Shown here: positions 21,354 through 32,596 of the stretch, piece after piece
How the letters are laid out: the number at the start of each line of letters is the position of its first letter
Position numbering within the stretch: position 1 is the stretch's first letter
Origin: Ectocarpus siliculosus
Taxonomy: Eukaryota; Sar; Phaeophyceae; Ectocarpales; Ectocarpaceae
Reading direction: 5' to 3'
Assembly (NCBI GenBank): GCA_000310025.1
Contig: FN649744.1
Coordinates: forward strand, 1,726,369-1,775,701
Length of the DNA: 49,333 bases
Notes under the pieces: generated by a model
The model's input: only the letters and a program-made list of their open reading frames with translations
Told to the model about the DNA's origin: nothing
The model's database searches: none
Made by a program: the position numbers and the translations under genes

Positions 21354-24300
21354 GCGACGGACGATCCCTTGCTGGGAAAAACGGTGGCTGTTAAGGGGTG
21401 GGTCCGCACGAAGCGAGACCAGAAGGCCTTTTCGTTCGTGGAGATTAACGACGGTTCTTGCATGAAGGGGGTGCAGGTGAGCCAGAGGGGGGGGGGGGGA
21501 AGGAAGGGAGAGAGAAGGTGGTGGTGAGAGAGGGAGAGAGGGAGAGAAGGAGAGGCCGAGGCGCGTACAGAAAAAGCGACGCAGCAAGGGGACAAACCAA
21601 GGCACATACGGTGGGAGATAGCCGTGGGGGAAGAGAACGGCTCGTATGCAATATATAGCAACCGTCCACCGCACAGAAAAGCCAAGATAAGAGGTTCGGC
21701 AGGGAAAATCTATCATAGAGGGCTGGCGAAGGCGGATATTATTAGACACATGGGCAATATTGAAGAATGCGTCGAAAGTACATGCTTACACTCATCGATG
21801 CCGTGTTCGTTCTTGGTTCTTGGCCTGTTCTGCGGGCATCCCCGGGCCTGTTCTGCGGTTTGTTCCGTTTTCCGTCAGGTCGTCATTCCGCAGGACGTGC
21901 CTACCTACTCGGCGGTGGAGAGGCTGACGACGGGCGCGTCGGTGTCCGTTACGGGGGTCGTCGTGGAGTCCCCCGGAAAGGGGCAGCGCTTCGAGGTCAA
22001 GGCGCAAGAGGTTCGTCGCGCGTGGTTGGACGCTTGTTGTTGGGCTGCTGTTTGTTGGTTTCTTTTTCGTTGTCGTTGTCGTTGTCGTTGATGTTGTTGT
22101 TGTTGTTGTTGTCGGTTGTTCGTGCCGCCGGTGCTGTTATTGCTGCTGCTGCTGCTGCTGCTGCTGCTGGGATACCTGCCCTTTGCGTGCGGACCACGAA
22201 GAATGGCGTGTTGTTCCTTCCGCGCGCACGAGGCAGGTATGCCCTTTTGATTCTATTCCCGTGCCAGGGCCCTGCAGCCACCACGCTTTCCGTTTCATCA
22301 CAACCATACCTTTGAAGCCTACCCTCTGTTTTTTTTTATTGTTTCGTTTTTTTTTCTCGCCTTGCCCTCTGGGTCTGTGGTGACCGTTTTCATTTTCGTG
22401 GTCGTTGTCTTCATCCTCGTCGTCGTCATTTTCTCACGCGTGTGTCCATTCCTACCTTTTGTCTTACCGCTCGCCCGCCAATCAGGTGCACGTTGTCGGA
22501 GAGTGCCCCACCGAGTACCCCCTGCAGAAGAAGCGCCATACCCTAGAGTTCCTCCGGGGCATCGCGCACCTCCGCCCGCGGACCAACACCATTGCCGCCG
22601 TCGCCAGGGTCCGTTCCGCTCTCGCCCAGGTGAGGGGGGGGGGGGGGGGACGCACGGGGCCCCCCTCGGTTTTCGCTTTCCGTGGCACACACCCGGAGTT
22701 TTCGGTTTCGGTTACTGTGCTGTTGTGCGCTTAGGAGTGGTGGTGCTGATCGATGCCGGTTGCAGCGTAAAAATCGGTGCCAAGGGTGGTTGCGTTTGTT
22801 ATTTTTTGTCTCGAGATCCGCGCCGAGATGAGATTCGGGCGACAGGCAAAGGACAGGATTGGTGTGTCGTCGAAGTACGCGAAAACGTACGCACTACAAT
22901 ACACCACCGCCTTTTGAATCTGAGTATCCCACATGCACACACACTTGCGCTCCGTTTCTCCTGTTCAGGCTACCCACGACTTTTTCCGAGAGGAGGGATT
23001 CCTGTACCTCCAGTCCCCCATCATCACCGCCTCCGACTGCGAGGGGGCCGGCGAGATGTTCCGCGTCACCACTCTGCCCTCCGAGGTATGTTTGTGAGTT
23101 CATGTGCCCGTGTACCGTCCACGGTGCTGCGTCGCTGACGTCGTCGATCGGCGCCAGGACGACCGCGCCTGTGACGTCATCAGGCTCTTGCTGTGTGCGC
23201 TGGTGCTGAATGTCCTTTTTTTAAGAGGGCGCCTCCTGTGACACTAGCGTTCGGTATGCAAGCACGCCTCGCCAGCTGTGTGAAGGGCAGCAGCACTGGA
23301 CAACTTCGACGGCAGTGTGTGCCGGTGTCATTGATTTTGCCCAGGGGCTGCAGGGCGGCAACGCACTCGCGGTTGCCTATTGTTTCTCACCTCTGTGTTT
23401 GAGTTTGTTTCGAGGATCATTCGGATGCAATTGCGACTATCCCAATGTTCCCTACTTCTGATAGAGTGGCGCAGAATGTCCATTAGCCAGTCGTGTGTGT
23501 TGTGTCGTGCACATGTTGTAGACGGGGCCTATCTCTATTTTAGACGCTTGGCAACATGGACAGTCTTTCCAACGTTCCACGTGCGGAGAGACAAGACAAA
23601 TGCACCCAACCTGCGTCGCCGCACAGTAGGGAAGCAGTCGCAGTCGCTCGAGCGTCTCGCTATGCTCGTAGCGGTGGGGCCGCGCTGGGCCCGCTTGCAG
23701 ACTTGTGTGTAGAGGGTTCCCTCCCCTCCCCCATGTTGCAGGCTCCGGGGGAGCGCTGCGGCGGGCAGACCTAGTCTGTTATCTCTCAAGATCAGGTTCT
23801 TGTTATCCGTTTTGTCCGATACTGCCACTGCTGCTGCTGCTGCTGTTGCTTTGGCGTTGCCTCTGCCGCTGCTTGCTGGTTCTTCAGGTGTCTAAGGTGC
23901 CGACCCTTGAGGACGGCTCGACGGACTACTCCCAGGATTTCTTCGGGAAGCCGGCGTTTCTCACCGTGTCCGGACAGGTGTGTAAAGTTTTTTATGGCCA
24001 CCGCGCTCGTTCCGTTTAAGTCTCCCCCCTTGCCTCTATTTAGCGTTAGCTTCCTACTGTAGGAGGTTGTTTCTTGGGGTTGTAAACACTTGTGCTGCTG
24101 CTCTCTTCAGAAACGGGTGCCGAGATTTGCTCCACTCGTGCATCGTCCCTCCTGGAGTCAAGCTCATGGACTCCAAAGGCCCCACCGTGTGGTGTTCTAG
24201 TACCCATAAACACCCATGACTCGCTGTTGGTTGCGGATGCATTTGCCCCCCGACCTACCAACACATCGCGCTGTTGGCGAAACATGCCCCCCCCCCTCTA

Positions 24301-27300
24301 CTTGACCAGGTATTTTAGCACTAGATGCGGCCGAAAAATGACGACCAGTGTATTGGTTCATCGCGCAGGAAAGCGCTTCTGCCACCAAGGGTTTGCTATA
24401 ATAGCGATGTATGTTGTCGCCGGATTGAAGCCGCCCCCCCCCCCCCGACACACACACGCCCGTTGTTTTGGCCTCCACCAGCTGTCTGGGGAAACCCACG
24501 CCTGCGCGCTGGGCGACGTGTACACGTTCGGGCCCACGTTCCGCGCCGAGAACAGCCAGACGACAAGGCACCTCGCCGAGTTCTGGATGATCGAGCCAGA
24601 GATGTCGTTCGCGGACCTCCGGGATGACATGGACAACGCGGTGAGTTGGTGAAGAGTTTTGATTTCCTTCGTTGAGTCGTTTTTCCACTCCAGAAGCGGT
24701 AAGTAGTATACTTGGATGTTCTCGTTTTGTTTTGTGCGGTGCACTGCTGCTGCTGCTGATGCTGCTGCTGATGCTGCTGCTGCTGCAAGTCCCCGTTCGT
24801 TCTTTTCATGGGTGTTTGTGATGGTCCCAGAAAACCTTTTGCTGCCGGTACTTGTGTCGGGAGGCGGATAGTAGAGCTGGCAGCACAGGCCGTGTGCGAT
24901 GCTCGCGGTGGGACACCCCCTCCGCGGTGTGGTCTACTGTACCGTTTCACGCAATAAGAATGCACACACACACAACAACAGCAGCAGCAGCGGCACGCTT
25001 CTTTTTTATGGCACAAGGAAAAATAGCACACATACACTACGGCAGAAGCAGCATCACGCTTCCTTTTGATGGCACGACAAGGAAAAATGGCACACATACA
25101 CTACGGCAGAAGCAGCATCACGCTTTTTTTTTTTAATGGTACGACGAAGAGCATAGGCACCAATCCACGACGGCGGTGTCAGCGCTCACGCCCCTTTTCT
25201 TGATTCTGAAAACAACCAGGAGGCTTTCGTGAAGCACGTGGTCTCTCACGCCATGGAAGTGTGCGGCTCTGACCTTGAGTTCTTCAACAAGTTCTACGAC
25301 AAGGAGCTTCTCCAGAGGCTCCAGAGGATAAAGGACAAGCCTTTCGTCAGGGTGAGCCTTCGAAAGCATGTACTTTACCGATAGAAGTGACAGCGTCAAG
25401 GTGTGGGTGAGGAGGTGAGGCGGGGAGCGAAGGTGGTTTTTCAGGCCCAATCTAATTAGTCGAGCTTGTGGGTGTTGGGTTCGCCTGTGTGCATCGGGTT
25501 GTGTGTTCTTTCAATCCTGCATGGGTACGGCGTGCTTGCCGTACGCCATGGAGAGAAATGGTAACCGCTAGGCGGTGGAAAGGAAGGGGATGTAAGATAG
25601 AGTATGTCAAACACGTCAGAGGTGCCACTTGTGGCGAAAGCGCCACGGAGAGCTTGCGTTTGCCCCACTTATAGCACGAGCAACGATGCACCGTCTCAGA
25701 CGAAGTTTGTGCTAAATCTTCAAGTGACAAAGGTAGACAACAAGTGAATAAGTGCCCTCCTCACCACCCCCCCCCCCCCCCGCTGCCCTCTCCCCGCCTC
25801 TTCTTGGCGTGTGTCCCCCTGGCCCGGTGCGGTACCCCCAAGCCGTGACTGCTCTCCCAAAAGAAATCCCCCAGGACCCTTTCCAGTGGGCGTTCCCTGA
25901 TGTTTCCTTCCGGACCCACCTGCAAGTGAACGGGGTTGGGGAAAGAAAAGGGGGAAGGAAAAGGGGGGGGACTCCTAATCCTGCATGCCCTAATCCTTAC
26001 ACCATTTACCTCCCATCCCTTTTAAACCCGGACGGAACACCCCCGGTTCTCCCCCGAACAAGGTCTAAGGGGTGTTGGTTCCCGAAAACCAGGTTTTAAA
26101 GGGGGGGGGGGGGGGGTGGAAAATGATTTTTTCAAGGGGGGGGGAAGGTTTCGTCACCTCCTGGGGTGGGCTTGAATAGAGAGGTAATGCATATTTTGTG
26201 TGTGTGTTTTTTTTTTGGGGGGGGGGGCTAACGTACGAGAGTAGGAAAGCCCGAACAGCACCACCAAGAATCGTAGCGCGTATGCGTTTTTTTTTTTGTA
26301 TTTTGCTGAGGCGGTTCCGGTTCGCATCGACTTAAGCAACTTGAAAAATTCGAGGTGATGCGCCCGGTTAGTTTGAAACTTGAGCGTCAGCGGCGGGTAA
26401 AAAGCACCACCTCAGGATTAGGTCCAGCCCTCATAGCACGGGCCTTCTCAAGTGTAATTCCGAAAGACTCACTCTCAGTTGAAAAATACGTGCATCTCGC
26501 GGGGTGATGCATACCAAGCACGCCTTTCGTGTGTGCGTGCGCGGGGTTAATGTTGGTTTTTTGCCTCAGACGGAGCACGAGCGCTGGCTGGCAGAGACGC
26601 GCTACGACACTGCCGTATTCGTGTACGACTACCCCCGCGACATCAAGGCCTTCTACATGAGGGACAACGAGGACGGGAAGACGGTGGCGGCGATGGACCT
26701 GCTCGTGCCCGGGGTTGGTGAGAGAAACGGGCGTTACAACCTGTAAACGGGCACAAAAATGCGGAGGATTCGTACGTGTGTGTGTGTGTGTTTTTATTAT
26801 TAGCATCGACCGCGCTGACCACCTTGAGCGCCAACGGGAAAAATCAAGGCCTCTGGTAGGGGTTCAAATTCGAAAGATGCGCAACGCGCTGAATGCGAAT
26901 ACCAAAATGAATCTCTAGTGTGTGTGTGTGTGTGTGTAAATTTTGCGTCCGGAGTAGTCCAGAGTGAATGGCATCGGCCGCTTCCTTTCCAGAACCACAC
27001 GGGGGGTGCGGTGCGGCAGTCACGTGGCATCCGCGGACCCTCGAGTACTTGTCCTTGGCAGAAGGATGGGTGGGTCAACTAACACAGCAACGGCGGCTAT
27101 TCTTGAACTTTTTTTTTGCTCTTTCGCGACTGTTTTTTTTTTTGCGCTACCGCAGTACTGTAGTTCTTCTTGCAAGGTCGTGTCCACGCAATCCAGGAAA
27201 ACGGCGCCTTGTTTTTTGTGGAGTTTGTTTCTGGGGGTCTTGCCCTTCGCTTGCCCTGCGCAGGGGCGACGAAGCACAGGGCAAAATAACAAGAACAACG

Positions 27301-28503
27301 TTTCCTAGGCGCCAGCAAGCTGTGTATTTTTCTTCTTTTGCAGGGGCACACGTTTGTATGTATGCTGTTATTTATTTTTGTCTTTGAGCCGCCAAACTCC
27401 CACGACCGTTTTTCTCCCCTTTTTGTATGAAAAAGTACAGAAATAACAGAAAGACTACCCGTTCGAGATATGTCCACAGCAAAGGGGGTGTGTTGAACGA
27501 AGTCTTTGGAATGAGTGGGGAGGGAAACCGGCTGGAAACTGGAGTTATTTTTGAGCATACAATTGTATGGAAGCCTAGAAGTATACGCTTAACTTTTGTT
27601 TTTGTTCTCTTTCCGCGATGATTTGGGTTGTCGTGCGCTCGGAACAACAACTATATCGCAGGCGAGCTGATTGGTGGGAGCCAGCGCGAGGAGCGACTAG
27701 AGCAGCTCGAAGCGAAGATGGTGGAGTTCAACTTGAGCCCCGAGGACTATTGGTGGTACAACGACCTGCGCAGGTAATACTTTGGCTGCATTGCGGGCTT
27801 GGCTTTATTGGGCTTTACGATGCCTTTGCACTGTATCATTTCGCAACACTGCCGACGTGGAATCTGCCCCCCATCCCCGCCCCTCCTGCTTTTTTTTTTT
27901 ATATTCGTCGTCCCATCCGAAGAAAACCGTTGCTCGCGGTTACTTCCTGCCGTAGGCATGCCAATCTTGTACTGTAATAATGATGGGGCCGTTGTCCTTT
28001 GCCGTGCGTGCCTTCAATGGCCAACGCGGTGCAGCAGTGTGATAGTGGTTGATCCTCGTGTGCAAGGCCGCACAAATGGGGCCGCGGCCGCTCTGCACAA
28101 GGCGGGTGAATAATTCACGAGTCAAAATGGGAGTCTTTGAAGTTGTCTCATGCTCTGAATAGTGTCGGGTGCTCGGTAAAATGCCGGCCCAAATGCCTTG
28201 GCGCGTATTCATCACGTGGTTCGGTGTATCTCAATAAGATGCATCCGCCCAGATGGTGTCTTAAGCTATGGGCCCAAATACCATATACCACGACGCTTCC
28301 ATGACCTACATACACTTGTACTTCGACCCCCCCCCCCCCCCCCGGTGCCCTCTGCGTGTAATCGGTATCTCTGTAGGTACGGTAGCGTGCCGCACGCAGG
28401 CTACGGCCTCGGGTTCGAGCGGTTGGTTTGCTACGTCACCGGCGTGGAGAACATCCGGGACGCCATCGCCTTCCCGCGATCGCCGGGCAGCGCAGAGTTT
28501 TGA
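21354..28503 (+). CDS. Asparaginyl-tRNA synthetase, bacterial/organellar type (5' exon missing)
   Basis: Class IIb synthetase charging tRNA-Asn. Eleven exons join in phase: 21354-21476, 21879-22010, 22486-22629, 22969-23085, 23888-23977, 24482-24640, 25220-25351, 25827-25925, 26570-26717, 27662-27773 and 28377-28503, about 460 aa; E. coli AsnS is 466. The OB fold has '[19 protein letters not shown]'. Motif 1 lies in '[20 protein letters not shown]' and motif 2 in '[20 protein letters not shown]'. '[19 protein letters not shown]' precedes motif 3 '[20 protein letters not shown]'. The bacterial type suggests an organellar, perhaps dual-targeted, enzyme. The N-terminal exon with any transit peptide was not found. 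Exon 25827-25925 lies in poor sequence after a poly-C tract: its length is an exact multiple of three and its ends fit, but its acceptor reads CG instead of AG. Confidence 0.92.
22089..22170 (+). repeat. Trinucleotide microsatellite (GTT/GCT)n
   Basis: Runs of GTT followed by GCT triplets in the intron after AsnRS exon 21879-22010. Similar CTG-type runs occur in the same gene at about 23826-23847 and 24742-24786. Confidence 0.8.
24980..25145 (+). repeat. 64-bp tandem repeat, about 2.5 copies, in AsnRS intron
   Basis: 'GGAAAAATRGCACACATACA' followed by CTACGGCAGAAGCAGCATCA occurs at about 25017 and 25081, a period of 64 bp. A partial unit lies to the left (AGCAGCAGCAGCGGCACGCT). It is intronic, between the exons ending at 24640 and starting at 25220. 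Confidence 0.8.
25767..26150. other. Low-quality sequence around poly-C and poly-G tracts
   Basis: The poly-C tract at about 25768-25782 is followed by sequence with many doubled or stretched homopolymers, ending in a poly-G tract at 26101-26117. AsnRS exon 8 lies inside and shows unexpected residues and a missing AG acceptor. I read this as base-calling degradation after the poly-C run, as at 20656-21320, but no duplicate copy was found here. Confidence 0.55.
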
Positions 28504-29853
28504 TTTTGTCCTCATGTTTTTAGTCACACGTCTTGATTTGTTCTTTTTTAGTCTTGTAGTGTAGTTCGCTCTTAATGTAGTTCCTTTCTGAACGTCGTGT
28601 CTGTCCCGTCGTCCGGTATTGCTCTACCGAAGCATCAACAGATAAAGGGAAGTTACATAGGACATCTTCCGTATTCTTGCCACCCCTCTTTCTTATGCTG
28701 CGTCCAAAAAGAGCTAGCTGCGATTGATTCAGCTGCGCATGTATGGAAGTAGGGGCCACCCAGTGTGGCGAGCTGCAAGCGATAGTTTTTAGACCCAACA
28801 TTCCGAAACCAACAGTCCAGGACCCACTCTCCTGGAGAGGTTCTTTCGGAGGCAGAACGAGACATGCACCTTGTGGTGGGACGCACTTGTACGCGGACTT
28901 GAAAGCCCTTGCTGCTCACCATCGCTTCCGAGATCGGGGTACGTACTCACCTTTTGCGATGCGGTCGCATGATGGCGGGCTAGCCGAGGAGCTTCGCCAA
29001 TTGAAAAGGGCGCGATGGGTAAAGGCAAGCACAACTTGCAGCCAGCCGTGCGCGAACACACCGAGAGAGCAGTGGCACATCAGTCACATGCCGCAGGAAC
29101 AGCAAATAAGCTACCCCCGAACAAGCACACCACCAACCGTACGGAAAGCAACTCTGCAGCAGGCGTTTGCTGAACCCGTCGCATTGCATCACCCAAAGCA
29201 TGGATGAATAGGTCGAAGCATATACTCATGAACCCCCCGCCCCGCCAAGACAGCGCAATTGCCCGGTGCTTACATCTCTCACAGCAGGAACCAGAATTCC
29301 CGTGCTTGAGCATTCGCAACGGCACGTGGGAAAAGTCGTCGCCAACGACCATTTGCTCGAGTGAGTAGACCTGAACGTTCCGATAGGAACCTTCCGGCGC
29401 TCAATTCTGCGGACTGTGACACCGCGGTAACTCGGAAGGAGCACAAGAAGAACAACCGGAATACCATTCCACAAAGGCGGCAGTGGCTGCCTGTGTCCCT
29501 CTTCCCTCCTCCTCCAACGCATCACTCTGTCTGCCAGAAAATAAGGCTTCCTTACTCCCACAAGCCTCGTCCGCTTGGTTGGATGGGTTGGTACCGTGCG
29601 TGGTAAATACAAGTCCGGACAGAGCGCCGACATGACCAAGCAACTCCGATTTCGCGAAGTGGTGCTTGTCAAAAATGTGGTGTCTCTGTCCCTGGGTTGG
29701 TTCGCTTGTCAAAATTCATGCCGAAGAATAGGCTAGGTAAAATGTGTGAGCTACTGCCGTCACTTCCAAGTGCTGTTGAATTCCTCTCTATCGACAAAGA
29801 GAAGGCATGGCACGTGGCACCATGACAAAAAAACACGTGTTTTCGTTTGGTTC
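28504..29853. other. Intergenic stretch, no supported gene
   Basis: This lies between the converging 3' ends of AsnRS (plus) and the Cys-rich gene (minus). A 154-codon plus frame (28743-29207) and several minus frames are present, but none has a recognisable domain. Part must be the two 3' untranslated regions. Confidence 0.45.
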
Positions 29854-31131
29854 TCAGACGCTGAGCTTCCCGGCAAAGCGCGAAGGGAACGGCTTCCCGT
29901 TGACCTTGCACGCGCCCCCGTCGCAGTAGCCGTCGCGGAGCGTACTCAGAGGATCTACGACACGGCAGCCGCCTCCACCACACGCCGGGCTGTGGCAGGA
30001 GATGAAGTCGCAGTTTCCACCTGCGTGTTACGTGAACAAGATCCAGCAGTTGTTCTTGGGAGAGCGCAAATCTCGGTAACAACAAGGAAGTGTTGTCGAC
30101 AAAAAAACACACATAGCAAACACAACGGATGTCGGTGGCGGCACGTGCGTGCGGCAGCAGTATTGAAGTGACCTTGGGCATGTTGGGGGTCCTCATGTAT
30201 TTTACGGACCGACAGAACATCAACCCCCGTGAGGGATGGAGTGCTGATATCTGCACCGTATGTCTGTGGTAAAAGGGGCCGCTTGGTGTCTGTTTGGGGA
30301 CATGTGGGGGGTGGAAAACGCGCCATTCCACCCGAACACACCGACCGACCGCTGGTCAATGAAGAGGCTTGGACAATACCACCGTAGTTTTTCCTATACG
30401 AACTCCTCTTACCCTTGCACGAGGGACCCCGACAATTCTGAAATGAACAAGAGCCCCCAGGACACGATGGTCCATCCGCGCAGTTCGAGTAGCCGCACCC
30501 ACCTCCCTGCGGGGATGACATCGCCACCGCGAGCGAGCATGTGAGGACAGAGAGCTGAACATGGCATATGGCGAGGATTCGAATCCTACTGCTGTGTCGG
30601 TTGAAACATGTAGAAAGAGTTTCACGCCCCCTATTTGATCTGCACTAGTCTACTTTTAGTCTGCCGTCTGCAGCCCACATAGTACCTCTGGAGAGCGGTT
30701 CTGGTCTACAGCACTTGAAGAGCCGCTGTCCTCTACTTGAAGAGAGCGTACAACAATACTGCTGTAGCCATGGTGAGGAATTGACAACTGATGCTATCTA
30801 CAGCAGTATGGTATTGGTCTCCTCGTTGTTTTCTTTCCATCCCTTAGATGGCGACACACTCCGTCACTCACAGCAGCCTTCCGTGTACCCTGGTGCCAGT
30901 CAGTACTCGCATCAGTCAGTGAGCACTCGTTGTTATATTCCTCATCCTTCGAGCCTAGAAATAGTCTATAACCAACCCGGTCGGTTGTGATGCACCCACC
31001 TCACACACGAAATCGCACGGTACTGGCCGCCGGGTGGCCGCTGCTGCACCCACAAGATTTCCAGATATGTGAGCAACCGAAACCACTAGCATAGCAGCGT
31101 ATGCCTTCCACCGTCGCCGTGCAATCTCCAT
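29854..31131 (-). CDS. Small secreted Cys/Gly-rich protein, function unknown
   Basis: Three exons join in exact phase: 31131-31000 (44 aa), 30506-30413 and 30020-29854, giving 130 aa. Residues 1-31 form a signal peptide: a basic start 'MEIARRRWKAYA', then a hydrophobic stretch 'AMLVVSVA' and a small-residue end 'GAAAAT'. The mature part is built from repeated Cys/Gly units: 'CGYSNCADGPSCPGGSC', 'CSFQNCRGPSCKGGNC', 'CDFISCHSPACGGGGC', then 'DGYCDGGACKVNGKPFPS' and the end 'GKLSV'. The recurring pattern is C-x-(F/Y)-x-x-C-x(3-5)-C-x-G-G-x-C. Splice sites are GTGGGT and GTAAGA donors with CAG acceptors. I think similar proteins are common in brown algae but I cannot name a family. The many Cys suggest disulfides in the cell wall or extracellular matrix; that is inference. 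Confidence 0.75.
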
Positions 31132-32596
31132 GCTGCAGAAGTAGCATGGGTAGCAGCAAATATCAGTCGGAGGGATCCTCAAGATCTCAACCAAAGATCC
31201 AAGCCGACTTGCGCACAAAACCTGGAAGGCTTTTCGCTCGTGGGGATCCAACGTGATAATGCGGAGCCCCTTCGGTTGCGTGTCCCCCGCGAGTCCCAGG
31301 CAAATCCCGGGGCTGCTGTTTCGTGCACAACCGCTCCTTTGGTCGCAGCAGTGTCGTCGTGATCTGAGCGGTCAGGGAGACACCGCGGCTCTCACGCTGC
31401 AACTGGGGTCTCTGCTATCGAAGGTGAAGTACGAAAAAGTCACCTGCAAATGGTTTTTGCCCCCGTCCATTTGAGCTCGCGCGCAAACCCTCCACAAGAC
31501 TCCAGAGGGTTTGTACCGCAGTCTGCAGAGGTGTGTTTGTCCGTCGAAGGCTTTGCTGGGGTGAGCTGGTGTGCAAGGAGTGCCTGTGTGCCTGGAGCAA
31601 CGACTGGGCAAGGTCTTGATTGCTTGGTATGCATTGGTTGGGTTTTCCACCCGAGTTTGAAGGTCCGTCTGCACGACTAGAAACACGAGAGAAGGTGTTG
31701 GGTGTGGAGATTGGGCAGACAATAGGACAGACACACCCCATCCAACTCTCTTGTTATGCAGCACACAGTAGTGGCAGCAGCAGTACAGTAGTCTTAGCCC
31801 CCGCTTTGCACGAAGTAGGGCGAACCCTGTGCTGGCTTAAGATACGGCGGGGTGGTGTGAGAAAACAGCGAACCCCTCTTGTTTCTCTCTCTTGGACCCC
31901 ACAAGGATTTGGTGTACATTGTCTCAACCTACGAATTTCAAAGCGCCAAATGATCGCAGCGCGGGAACACTTTGGTAGCAGCAACGAGCGATTTGGTACT
32001 ACTGTTGTGGATCTTGTCCAGGTACTGTGTTGTGCTGTTTATGTATCTCTCTTCGTGGGATGCAAGATTTGCATAACCTCGGGTGACAAAAAAAAATGTT
32101 TCAGATCCAGCCCGTCGTTGTATTTGTCCCTGTGCGCAACCCTTCCACGGAGGGGCACCTGTTCGACGGCGTGTTGTTTCAACACCAAAAACCGTTTCGT
32201 ACAGGCCGCGAACGGGTCGTGTACCCCTGTGGTTGCCCGTAAACTGGTGTAAAAGACCGTGTTTGTTGGTGTCAATGAAGAAGGGATATCCACGTGTTTG
32301 TAATTTACCTTGTATGCTACGGTTGGATAAACATTACTGGCAACATCATGTGTGGCGATCGTCGCGCGTTCTTTCAACGGCATCCATTTCATTCGCCGAT
32401 AAAGAAACCCACGCACGGCCCGAGGAACCACCCAGGGCAAGACGCTAACCCTATCCGTGTCTTGGCCGACAAGACCATTCGATGGTAACCAACCCTCTTC
32501 CTTCCGACCCACACAAGGGCTGCTGGCACGTTTGTCGCCGAATTTCACAGCCGAGAGGAGAGGCGTCACACAAGTTGGAGCGAGCAATCCAGAACC
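31132..32596. other. Intergenic stretch between divergent genes
   Basis: This lies between the Cys-rich gene (minus) and the LUC7-like gene (plus), whose starts face away from each other, so both promoters should be here. Several long open frames (for example 31620-32252 plus, 210 codons; 32039-32782 minus, 247 codons) overlap each other and lack recognisable domains. I see no clear core-promoter motif. Confidence 0.45.

Noticed and set aside
22362-23138. 258-codon plus-strand frame across AsnRS exons
   Set aside because: It reads two AsnRS exons in the wrong frame; the correct frame has clear synthetase motifs and splice sites.
29080-29712. Overlapping minus-strand frames downstream of the Cys-rich gene
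   Set aside because: No Cys-repeat pattern, no splice sites fitting the gene, no recognisable domain; more likely 3' flanking DNA.
30570-30590. tRNA-like T-arm (GGATTCGAATCC)
   Set aside because: It is a short palindrome only; no acceptor stem, D arm or anticodon arm could be placed on either strand, and it lies in the Cys-rich gene's intron.
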